A DNA stretch of 64,000 bases, taken from positions 242,566 to 306,565 of the forward strand of contig JAPKMW010000002.1 of NCBI GenBank assembly GCA_026645575.1. The letters run 5' to 3'. Below the pieces are notes generated by a model. The model searched no databases, was not told the origin of the DNA, and was given only the letters and a program-made list of their open reading frames with translations. This document shows, piece by piece, positions 36,153 to 43,284 of the stretch (the first letter of the stretch is position 1; each line of letters opens with the position of its first letter). The position numbers and the translations under genes are program-made. The stretch is from Caldilineaceae bacterium (GTDB taxonomy: Bacteria > Chloroflexota > Anaerolineae > Caldilineales > Caldilineaceae).

Positions 36153-37259
36153 ATGTCCATCCGAAAAGCTGAAGAACTCTTTATCATTGATGTTGATGTA
36201 CATATGCATACCCCGCCGGCCCAGATTGCCCCCTATTGTGATCTGCCTTGGCGACGGGCGTTGGAAAACTTAACCCAGAATTTCAGCGGCATTGCCACGC
36301 CACCCCCCGGCTATACGCCGTATCTGGTGGTCGATGCGCCCTTTCCTGACGATGGTCTCTTTGATCGCGCTGCTTTGAGTCCGCAGCAGATGCGCACCGA
36401 GCTGGACGCCTTGCAGATTGATGTGGGTGTTCTCTGCCCGGATCATCTGTTGACGATCAGTATGTTGCCCGATGCAGAATATGCTTCGGCTATCTGTCGC
36501 GCCTACAATCGCCTGATGCTCGATTTCTGGCTGGGCCATGTCCAGGGACTAAAAGGGTTGCTTGTGCTGCCCCCCCAACGCCCGGAAGATGGCATCAAAG
36601 AGATCGAGAAATATGCCAAAGAGCGTAACGTGATTGGCATCTGCTTTCCAACCGTGGCGGTTGATCCCTTATACGGCAACGAACGTTTTTTTGATCTCTA
36701 TGCTGCCGCTGAAGACGCCCAGCTACCCATTCTCTTTCACTCCGCCGAATCAATTGCACCGGCCTTCCCTTTCAATTTACATCGCTACGAAACCAGCATG
36801 GCGCGCCATACCATTTCCCACCCCTTTTCCTTGATGGCGAATCTAATCAGCTTGATCAACACGGGCGTGCCGGTGCGCTTTCCGAAGCTCAAATTTGCCT
36901 TCCTGGAAGGGGGCGTTTCGTGGGTGCCGTTCATCATGCACCGGCTCGATAAGGAGTATTTAAGTCGCCGCCGCGAAGTTCCGTTTCTGGAGCAGCCCCC
37001 CAGCACGTATATCAAAAATTTCTTCTACGCTACCCAACCAATTGAGGAACCGGAACCATTGAGCGACCTCATCAAGATCTTTAATCTCTACGATGGCGAA
37101 GGCAACACCATGTTTGCCTCCGATTGGCCGCACTATGATTTTGACCATCCCAACAAAATTTTACAAGTCCCTTTTTCTGATGCAGTTAAACGTAAGATTA
37201 TGAGCGAGAATGCGCTGCGCTTCTTCAATCGCACCCAAGAGCAGATGTGGGAGAAATGA
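36153..37259 (+). CDS. Amidohydrolase family 2 protein (ACMSD-like)
   Basis: TIM-barrel metal-dependent hydrolase/decarboxylase, 368 residues, of the amidohydrolase_2 group (aminocarboxymuconate-semialdehyde decarboxylase, 2-pyrone dicarboxylate hydrolase). Metal residues: His17 and His19 in DVDVHMHTPP, His196 in ILFHSAES and the Asp in FASDWPHYDFDHP. Members remove CO2 from, or hydrolyse, aromatic-derived acids. It starts 27 bases after the methyltransferase stop and is followed by a Rieske protein, a pairing seen often in actinobacteria and Chloroflexota. Confidence 0.85.
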   Translation: MSIRKAEELFIIDVDVHMHTPPAQIAPYCDLPWRRALENLTQNFSGIATPPPGYTPYLVVDAPFPDDGLFDRAALSPQQMRTELDALQIDVGVLCPDHLLTISMLPDAEYASAICRAYNRLMLDFWLGHVQGLKGLLVLPPQRPEDGIKEIEKYAKERNVIGICFPTVAVDPLYGNERFFDLYAAAEDAQLPILFHSAESIAPAFPFNLHRYETSMARHTISHPFSLMANLISLINTGVPVRFPKLKFAFLEGGVSWVPFIMHRLDKEYLSRRREVPFLEQPPSTYIKNFFYATQPIEEPEPLSDLIKIFNLYDGEGNTMFASDWPHYDFDHPNKILQVPFSDAVKRKIMSENALRFFNRTQEQMWEK

Positions 37260-37264
37260 TGCGT

Positions 37265-37320
37265 CGGGCCGCGGATTTAGGCTTACGCGGATTTGTTGTT
37301 CCGCACCGCTGATCCGCGCC
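37265..37320. repeat. Imperfect CGCGGAT inverted repeat
   Basis: GGGCCGCGGAT at left and ATCCGCGCCC at right, with an internal second ACGCGGATTTG unit. Similar CGCGGATT units occur at 9388, 30648, 55164 and 55294. Confidence 0.5.
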
Positions 37321-37367
37321 CATAGAGGAGCGTAAACAACAAAGATGGAACGTAGGGAAAAATCATC

Positions 37368-37733
37368 ATGGGTCAACTGAAAGAGCACTATATCGCTGAT
37401 GTGGCGGAAATCCCTGTTGGTGGGCGGTTACTTGTCACCGTGGAAGGGCGGGAGATTGGCATTTTTAATCTTAACGGCAACTTCTACGCCTTACGCAACT
37501 ATTGCTTTCACCAGGGCGGCCCTTTGTGTGAAGGAAAAATTACGGGTACACTTACGGCAACTCAAGAAAACAATTGGCGCTTTACGTGGGGCCAAGAAGG
37601 TGAAATCCTGCGCTGTCCCTGGCATTCTATGGAATTTCATATTCCCACGGGGCAATGTCTGCCCTTTCCCAATCACCGCGCCCAAACCTACCCAGTTACC
37701 ATCAAGGACGAGAAGATTTTTGTATCCTTATAA
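37368..37733 (+). CDS. Rieske [2Fe-2S] ferredoxin-like protein
   Basis: Small soluble Rieske protein, 121 residues, with cluster ligands Cys46-x-His48 (NYCFHQGG) and Cys83-x2-His86 (RCPWHSMEF). The loop between them is about 17 residues longer than in minimal Rieske ferredoxins and contains an aromatic-rich insert, as in amidohydrolase-linked Rieske proteins. It could pass electrons to or regulate a partner; whether the neighbouring amidohydrolase or halogenase is that partner is unknown. It stops at the edge of an inverted repeat. Confidence 0.9.
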   Translation: MGQLKEHYIADVAEIPVGGRLLVTVEGREIGIFNLNGNFYALRNYCFHQGGPLCEGKITGTLTATQENNWRFTWGQEGEILRCPWHSMEFHIPTGQCLPFPNHRAQTYPVTIKDEKIFVSL

Positions 37734-37812
37734 CAGTCTAGGTGCGTGGCACTGGTCACGAGTAACTTCTGAACTCGACCATTGCTTGACCAGTGCCGCG
37801 CACCTGGACTGT
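37733..37812. repeat. 26-bp inverted repeat after the Rieske gene
   Basis: Arms 37733-37758 and 37787-37812 differ at two positions (ACAGTCTAGGTGCGTGGCAC at left), with a smaller CGAGT/ACTCG stem inside. The right arm ends 28 bases before the ATPase start. Confidence 0.85.
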
Positions 37813-37839
37813 CACGCCCTATACAGAGGAGAGTCAACG

Positions 37840-39951
37840 GTGCTGCGCAAGTTGGTCGCCACCTTCACCAATGGCGCACAACGGGATTTCCGTTATGTGC
37901 GCGCCCCGAAACTCATCGACCTGTTGACGGATGCCCCTGTGCCGCCAGCAAGACGCCCACCGACGCTGGTACAGCAGGTGCAAAGCGCAAGCCAGGCGCT
38001 GAACCCCTTTCGCAACGATCCGCGCCGGCAGCAGTTGACCGACCTAACCGCCGCCGAGCCATATGAACCGAGTGCAGCGGAAAAACAGGCGGATGCGCAC
38101 CTCCGCTTTGCCCTGACCATGGTCGGGGTGACAATGGTTGGCCGGCTTGCCTTTCCGCCGCTGCTGATCCTTGACCTGCCTGCTGTTCTCTACATCGCCT
38201 GGAACAGTGCGCGCTTTGCCTATGCCGGCTGGCAGCAAAAAGGGCGGATTACGGCGGAAACGATTGATCTGGCGCTGTCCCTTGGCATTATTGCCGGCGG
38301 CTACTATGGTTTTGCCTTTGGCGCTTTTACCATGACTGCGCTTTGTCGCAAACTGCTGGCGCGCACCGAAGATCAATCGCGCAAAAGTTTGGTCAATGTC
38401 TTTGGGCAACAGCCGCGCACCGTCTGGGTGCTGGTGGATGGCATGGAAGTGGAGGTGCCCTTTGACCAATTGCAGGCTGGTGATACCCTCATTGTCGGCG
38501 CCGGCCAGGTGATTGCCGCAGATGGCATAGTCAGCAGCGGTGCGGCGTCGGTCGATCAACACATTCTGACCGGCGAAGCGAAACCGGCGGAAAAGGGCAC
38601 GGGCGACCCAGTCTTTGCCGGCACCTTTGTCTTGATGGGTAAAATTTTGATTCGGGTGGAGAAGGCTGGCGCCGCCACCGCAGCCGCCCAAATCGGCGCT
38701 ATTCTCAATCAAACGATTGATTACAAACAACAGATCGAGAGCCGGAGCATCGCCCTGAGCAATGCGGCAACGCTGCCCACCCTGGCAATCAGTGCCGTAG
38801 CGTTACCGCTGGTCGGCATCAACGGCGCGCTGGGCATCTTGGAATCCTCCATCGGCTATGGTTTACGTCTCACCGGCCCCATCAGTATGTTGAACTATCT
38901 CCAGGCCGCCGCCCACCAGGGGATTTTGATCAAAGATGGGCGCTCGCTCGAACTGCTGAAAACGATTGACACCATCGTCTTTGACAAAACCGGCACCTTG
39001 ACCCAGGAACAGCCGCAGATCCACGCTATTCACACCTTCACCGATCTCAGCGAAGATGAACTGCTCGCCTACGCCGCCGCCGCCGAAGCGCGTCTCAGCC
39101 ATCCCATTGCCCAGGCCATTGTCGCCGCCGCGGAAGCCCGCACCTTGGCGCTGCCCCCTACTGAGGAGGCGCATTATCAGGTCGGCTACGGCATTCAGGT
39201 CAGGTTTGCCGCCGGGCTGGTGCGCGTCGGCAGCGAACGTTTTATGGACATGGAAGGGATTGCGTTACCCCCGGCAGTGCAAGAACTGCAAAACAGCAGT
39301 CATGCGCTTGGCTATTCACTGGTGATGGTAGCCCTGGATCAGCAACTGGCTGGCGTCATTGTACTAAAACCCACCCTGCGCCCGGAGATCAGCCAGGTAG
39401 TGGCCGACTTACATGCTCGTGGCGTAACGATGTATATTCTCTCCGGTGATCAGGGAGAGCCGACGCGCCGCTTGGCCGAACAGTTGGGCATCGACCACTA
39501 TCAGGCCAACACCTTGCCGGAGCAAAAGGCCAGCTTTATTGAAGCATTACAGGCGCAGGGACGCCATGTTTGTTTTGTCGGCGATGGCATCAATGACGGC
39601 ATCGCTTTGAAGAAGGCCAACGTTTCCATCTCCCTGCGCGGCGCCACCACCGTGGCGACCGACACGGCGCAAATCGTGTTGATGGACGCCACCTTGCGCC
39701 ACCTGCCCACCCTCTTTCACCTAGCCGACGCCTTTGGTGGCAGTATGCGCCGCAGCCATCTGTGGGCCGTGGCGCCGGGGGTCTTTGCCATAGCCGGCGT
39801 CTTTCTCTTTCATTTTGGCTTTCTCGCTGCCGCCACTATCTATGTTCTTAGCCTGATCGGCGGCTCGCTCAATGCCATGCGCCCGGCGTTGCTGGAACAA
39901 AAAGCGCCCACCACTCTGACCGGCAAACACCCCCTCCTACCCTCCACCTGA
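37840..39951 (+). CDS. P1B-type ATPase-like protein lacking the CPx metal motif
   Basis: Polytopic P-type ATPase of 703 residues with the phosphorylation motif DKTGTLT (Asp382), actuator TGEAKPAEKG (TGE at 244-246), the P1B-type HP dipeptide in RLSHPIAQAI, and hinge GDGINDGIAL. No N-terminal heavy-metal domain is present. At the membrane position where Cu/Zn/Cd pumps carry CPC or SPC before the phosphorylation domain, this protein has GYGLRLTGPISML (339-351) with no Cys. It therefore belongs to the P1B-like group but its cargo is unclear and it may not be a classical metal pump. The GTG start follows GAGGAGAG; the frame extending back over the Rieske gene is not used. Confidence 0.82.
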   Translation: MLRKLVATFTNGAQRDFRYVRAPKLIDLLTDAPVPPARRPPTLVQQVQSASQALNPFRNDPRRQQLTDLTAAEPYEPSAAEKQADAHLRFALTMVGVTMVGRLAFPPLLILDLPAVLYIAWNSARFAYAGWQQKGRITAETIDLALSLGIIAGGYYGFAFGAFTMTALCRKLLARTEDQSRKSLVNVFGQQPRTVWVLVDGMEVEVPFDQLQAGDTLIVGAGQVIAADGIVSSGAASVDQHILTGEAKPAEKGTGDPVFAGTFVLMGKILIRVEKAGAATAAAQIGAILNQTIDYKQQIESRSIALSNAATLPTLAISAVALPLVGINGALGILESSIGYGLRLTGPISMLNYLQAAAHQGILIKDGRSLELLKTIDTIVFDKTGTLTQEQPQIHAIHTFTDLSEDELLAYAAAAEARLSHPIAQAIVAAAEARTLALPPTEEAHYQVGYGIQVRFAAGLVRVGSERFMDMEGIALPPAVQELQNSSHALGYSLVMVALDQQLAGVIVLKPTLRPEISQVVADLHARGVTMYILSGDQGEPTRRLAEQLGIDHYQANTLPEQKASFIEALQAQGRHVCFVGDGINDGIALKKANVSISLRGATTVATDTAQIVLMDATLRHLPTLFHLADAFGGSMRRSHLWAVAPGVFAIAGVFLFHFGFLAAATIYVLSLIGGSLNAMRPALLEQKAPTTLTGKHPLLPST

Positions 39952-40107
39952 TAAGGGGAGGAACTGTCGTGAGTCTAACGGTTCCCTCCCCTAGCAGGCT
40001 TCGACGTGAGCCGGTTGCCTTCCAGGCGCGAACGGGAGGGTTAGGGTGGAGTAAACGATTTCGTTCTATCCCAACTATCCTTCAACACCCATAAGGAGAA
40101 TACAACC

Positions 40108-41700
40108 ATGTCTGCTACAACCAATCTCGCCTTCAATCGACGCCAATTTCTCAGCCTGACCGGCGGCGCTGCGGTCGCCTTGCTATTGGCGGCATGTGCG
40201 CCGGTGGCCGCGCCGGTTGCGGCACCGGCAGCCGGTACAGCCAGTGAACCGCAGAAGGGTGGCGCCCTGCGCATTGCCATGCAAGATGGCCCAAGCAGCC
40301 TCGATCCAAACCTGGCGCCGGCCATTCAAGATGCCATTGTGCATGGCGCCCTCTACGATGGGTTGGTCTGGAATGATGTCGCGTTGCAGCCGCAGCCGGC
40401 CCTGGCCACCGCCTGGGAAGTGACGGACGACCAACTGAGTTGGACCTTCACCCTGCGCGAGGGAGTCACGTTCCATCACGGCACGGCCTTCACCGCCAAA
40501 GATGTGGTTCACACCTTTGACCGCATTCTGGGGCCGGACTTTGGCTCGCCGGCACAGGGCACCTTCCGCTTTGTTGAGAAAGCCGAGGCGGTGGACGACG
40601 GGAGCCCCCAGGGCGCGGTGCGCTTCACCCTCAAAAGCCCCCATGTCGATTTCCCGCTGCTGTTGGGCGACCCGGTCAACATGGCGCTGATCATGCCCCA
40701 TGACCGCACCGTTGACGAGTTGGTGGCTGCCCCGTCCGGCACTGGACCCTTCCGCTTCCAAGAATTTGTTCCCGGCGAAAGTTTGACGGTGGTGCGCAAC
40801 GAAAGCTACTGGCGTCCCGGCCAGCCCTATCTGGATGAAGTGCGTTTTGTCGTGATGCCCGAAATGTCCAATCAGGTGGCGGCCCTCAGCAGCGGCACAG
40901 TCGATCTGCTCTGGCAACTGACCGCCGAAAGTGTTCCAGCCTTGAGCGGTGATTCTGCCGTGGTAGTGACAGAAGTGGCAAGCGGCTTCTACCAACCGAT
41001 TATCATGCGGATCGACCAGGAGCCATTTACCGATGGTCGGGTGCGCCAGGCGTTCAAATATGCCACCGACCGCCAGGGGATGGTGCAAGCCGTTTTGCAG
41101 GGCCAGGGGGTGATCGGCAATGGTCAACCCTTGCCACCCAATCACCCCTTCGCCGCCGATCTGCCCCCCGTTGCCCATGATGTGGAAAAGGCCAAAGCGT
41201 TGTTGGCCGAAGCCGGCTACCCTGATGGTCTAGAAATCACCCTCTACACCGCCGACCTGCGCCCCGGCATGGTCGCCACCGCCGTGGCCTTCCAAGAGAT
41301 GGCGAAAGCCGCCGGCATTACGGTTAACATTGAAGAAGTGCCGGGCAGCAATTACTGGACAGAACATTGGATGCAAAGCCCACTGGTGGTCAGCAACTGG
41401 TCGCTCTTTCCCAGCGCCGATACGATTTTGTCCCTGGTCTACTATTCCAGTGGCCCGTGGAACGAAAGCGGTCTCAAGAATGCCGACTTGGACGCCTTGA
41501 TCGAGGCGGGGCGCAGCGAAGCCGATCCCGTCAAACGCAAAGAAATCTATGCCCAGGCGCAACAGATCATTCAGACAGAGGGCGGCACCCTTGTCCCCTA
41601 CTTCCGACCTGCCTTCTATGCCCGACGCGCCAGCACACTGGGCGTGATCTATACGCTTCAGAGTGTGATTTATCTACAGGAAGCGTGGGTGGCGGCATAG
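40108..41700 (+). CDS. ABC transporter substrate-binding lipoprotein, peptide/nickel type
   Basis: Family 5 extracellular solute-binding protein, 530 residues. The N-terminus combines a twin-arginine pattern (NRRQFLSLTGG) with lipobox LLLAAC (Cys30). Typical segments include LRIAMQDGPSSLDPNLAP, TWTFTLREGVTFHHG-like (LSWTFTLREGVTFHHG) and GTGPFRFQEFVPGE. It should bind oligopeptides or similar ligands outside the membrane. No permease or ATPase genes for it are adjacent, so it is an orphan receptor or works with a transporter elsewhere. AAGGAG precedes the ATG. Confidence 0.9.
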   Translation: MSATTNLAFNRRQFLSLTGGAAVALLLAACAPVAAPVAAPAAGTASEPQKGGALRIAMQDGPSSLDPNLAPAIQDAIVHGALYDGLVWNDVALQPQPALATAWEVTDDQLSWTFTLREGVTFHHGTAFTAKDVVHTFDRILGPDFGSPAQGTFRFVEKAEAVDDGSPQGAVRFTLKSPHVDFPLLLGDPVNMALIMPHDRTVDELVAAPSGTGPFRFQEFVPGESLTVVRNESYWRPGQPYLDEVRFVVMPEMSNQVAALSSGTVDLLWQLTAESVPALSGDSAVVVTEVASGFYQPIIMRIDQEPFTDGRVRQAFKYATDRQGMVQAVLQGQGVIGNGQPLPPNHPFAADLPPVAHDVEKAKALLAEAGYPDGLEITLYTADLRPGMVATAVAFQEMAKAAGITVNIEEVPGSNYWTEHWMQSPLVVSNWSLFPSADTILSLVYYSSGPWNESGLKNADLDALIEAGRSEADPVKRKEIYAQAQQIIQTEGGTLVPYFRPAFYARRASTLGVIYTLQSVIYLQEAWVAA

Positions 41701-42008
41701 CAACCCAACCAGCAGTCCGTCTTTGGGCAAAAGGCGGACTGCTGTCCGCTCTTATACCAGACCTCGCTTCCCCCTCAACTTCACCCCAGCCCTATGCTCC
41801 ATCCACTGATTCTTCCCCTGCAGCAGAGCAGAGAACGATGCTGACTTGAAATAAGCATCTTATTTCCTTACATTTTGAAATAATCACAAAAATACTTTAT
41901 GATCTAGGCCAAATGTCGTAGAAAACCATTGTGTTTCCTTGCGACATAGGGTTGTGGATGCCCGTCCCCCAAAGTGATCGTACATATAAGTCACAAGAAA
42001 GTTGGACA
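41701..42008. other. Gap with a small palindrome, possible regulatory region
   Basis: Holds an AT-rich palindrome GAAATAAG-CAT-CTTATTTC at 41848-41866 and AT-rich DNA around 41880-41920 that could be the promoter region of the following regulator. No gene is evident. Confidence 0.35.
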
Positions 42009-43010
42009 ATGAAGGAAATGGCTGCTGACCCCTTCAAAATTCTGCTGGTTGATGACACCCCGGCCAATCTCGATTTGCTGGTCGACTATCTCACCAGGGC
42101 CAATTTTGAGGTTTTTGTGGCGGAAAGCGGTCCGAGCGCCCTAGATCGGTTGCGCTATTTACAGCCGGATTTGATCTTACTGGATCTTCTCATGCCGGGG
42201 ATGAGCGGTTTTGAGCTTTGTAAAATGCTAAAGGCCAATGCCCAGACGCGCCATATCCCTGTCATCTTTCTGACCGCGCGCGAAGAGACGGCGGACAAAG
42301 TGAAGGGGTTTGCGGTCGGCGGCGTTGACTATATTACCAAACCACTAGAGGAAGCAGAGGTGTTGGCGCGTGTGCGCACCCATCTTGAACTGGCCCGCAC
42401 CCACCGTCGCCTGCGCGAAGAAAATTATCGATTGCAAAGACACCTGACCCAGCAACGCGCACCCATCAAACAGCACCTTACAACCATCGTGCCGTCCCCA
42501 CTCCTTGACGCGCCAATGGTCAGATTGACGCTCTTGGGCGCCTTTCAGCTATCCGTCGGCGGCGAAGTACGCACCAGCTTTCGTTCGGACACCGTGCGTG
42601 CGCTCCTCGCCTATTTGGTGTTAGAAGGGTATAAGCCACTGGCACGGGCGGCATTGGCGGCGTTTTTCTGGCCCGACTATCTGCCGGAGACCCGTCTCAA
42701 TAGCCTGCGGGTTGCGCTGCATAATTTGCGCCAGCTTTTGACACCGTGCGATGATCTTTTGACCGCAAATCGCAAAGAACTTCTCTTTCGCAAGGATGAC
42801 CATCGTCTCTGGTGCGATGCATTAGCAGGAGAAGCTGACGGCGCTGCTGTGGTTTCCCCAGGCCAACCGCTGTGCGAATTTCCCGGAACCTGCAACGCGC
42901 CGGCCCTTTTCCTGCCTGACTTCGATGCCGTCGCCAGCGCCCCTTTCCAACGGTGGCGTCAACAGAAACAAGCCTTTTACACACCGTATGGAGTGATTGC
43001 CCGACCGTAA
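42009..43010 (+). CDS. Response regulator with SARP-type winged-helix output
   Basis: About 333 residues: N-terminal receiver domain with the DD pair in ILLVDDTPAN, phosphoacceptor Asp59 (LILLDLLMPGMSG) and Lys111 (YITKPLEE); a short coiled linker (THRRLREENYRLQRHL); then a winged helix of the OmpR/SARP kind (LLGAFQLSVGGEV...LLAYLVLEG...NSLRVALHNLRQLL). The bacterial transcriptional-activation TPR domain that usually follows in SARPs is missing; only about 60 residues remain. Upstream GTG (41931) and ATG (41958) codons are possible starts. It precedes a second SARP-like regulator in the same direction. Confidence 0.78.
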   Translation: MKEMAADPFKILLVDDTPANLDLLVDYLTRANFEVFVAESGPSALDRLRYLQPDLILLDLLMPGMSGFELCKMLKANAQTRHIPVIFLTAREETADKVKGFAVGGVDYITKPLEEAEVLARVRTHLELARTHRRLREENYRLQRHLTQQRAPIKQHLTTIVPSPLLDAPMVRLTLLGAFQLSVGGEVRTSFRSDTVRALLAYLVLEGYKPLARAALAAFFWPDYLPETRLNSLRVALHNLRQLLTPCDDLLTANRKELLFRKDDHRLWCDALAGEADGAAVVSPGQPLCEFPGTCNAPALFLPDFDAVASAPFQRWRQQKQAFYTPYGVIARP

Positions 43011-43045
43011 GCTAATCAGACACATAGACATACATGAAAAACTCT

Positions 43046-43139
43046 TTGGCTCAAGTACGGAAAGTGTGAACACCTGTCAGGTTTCGCAAACCTGACAGGT
43101 GTAGCGGGACGGACCTCACACTTTCCGTACTTGAGCCAA
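43046..43139. repeat. Perfect 24-bp hairpin enclosing a family C palindrome
   Basis: Outer arms 43046-43069 (TTGGCTCAAGTACGGAAAGT and onwards) and 43116-43139 are exact complements. Inside, directly after the left arm, lies the family C palindrome 43070-43102 (ACACCTGTCAGGTTT, loop CGC, AAACCTGACAGGTGT), then 13 bases. One element sits inside another, in the gap between two regulator genes. Confidence 0.92.
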
Positions 43140-43284
43140 GTTTTACAAATACTCGTAATGATACTCGTAATGGAACACTGCTTGCAATCAGCAGAAACAG
43201 TGTTACGCTTGCTTCGTCCCCTGTCATAGTTTGTCACAATCAACTTTATCCCAACCCATCATTGAGATAGTCACTAGCTGTTAT

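Noticed and set aside
37399..37839. In-frame N-terminal extension of the P-type ATPase over the Rieske gene
   Set aside because: It would read the Rieske coding sequence in another frame; the GTG at 37840 has a good ribosome site and the repeat separates the two genes.
37840..39951. P-type ATPase as the exporter of the putative halogenated product
   Set aside because: P-type ATPases do not export such metabolites, and a repeat separates it from the cluster; only adjacency supports a link.
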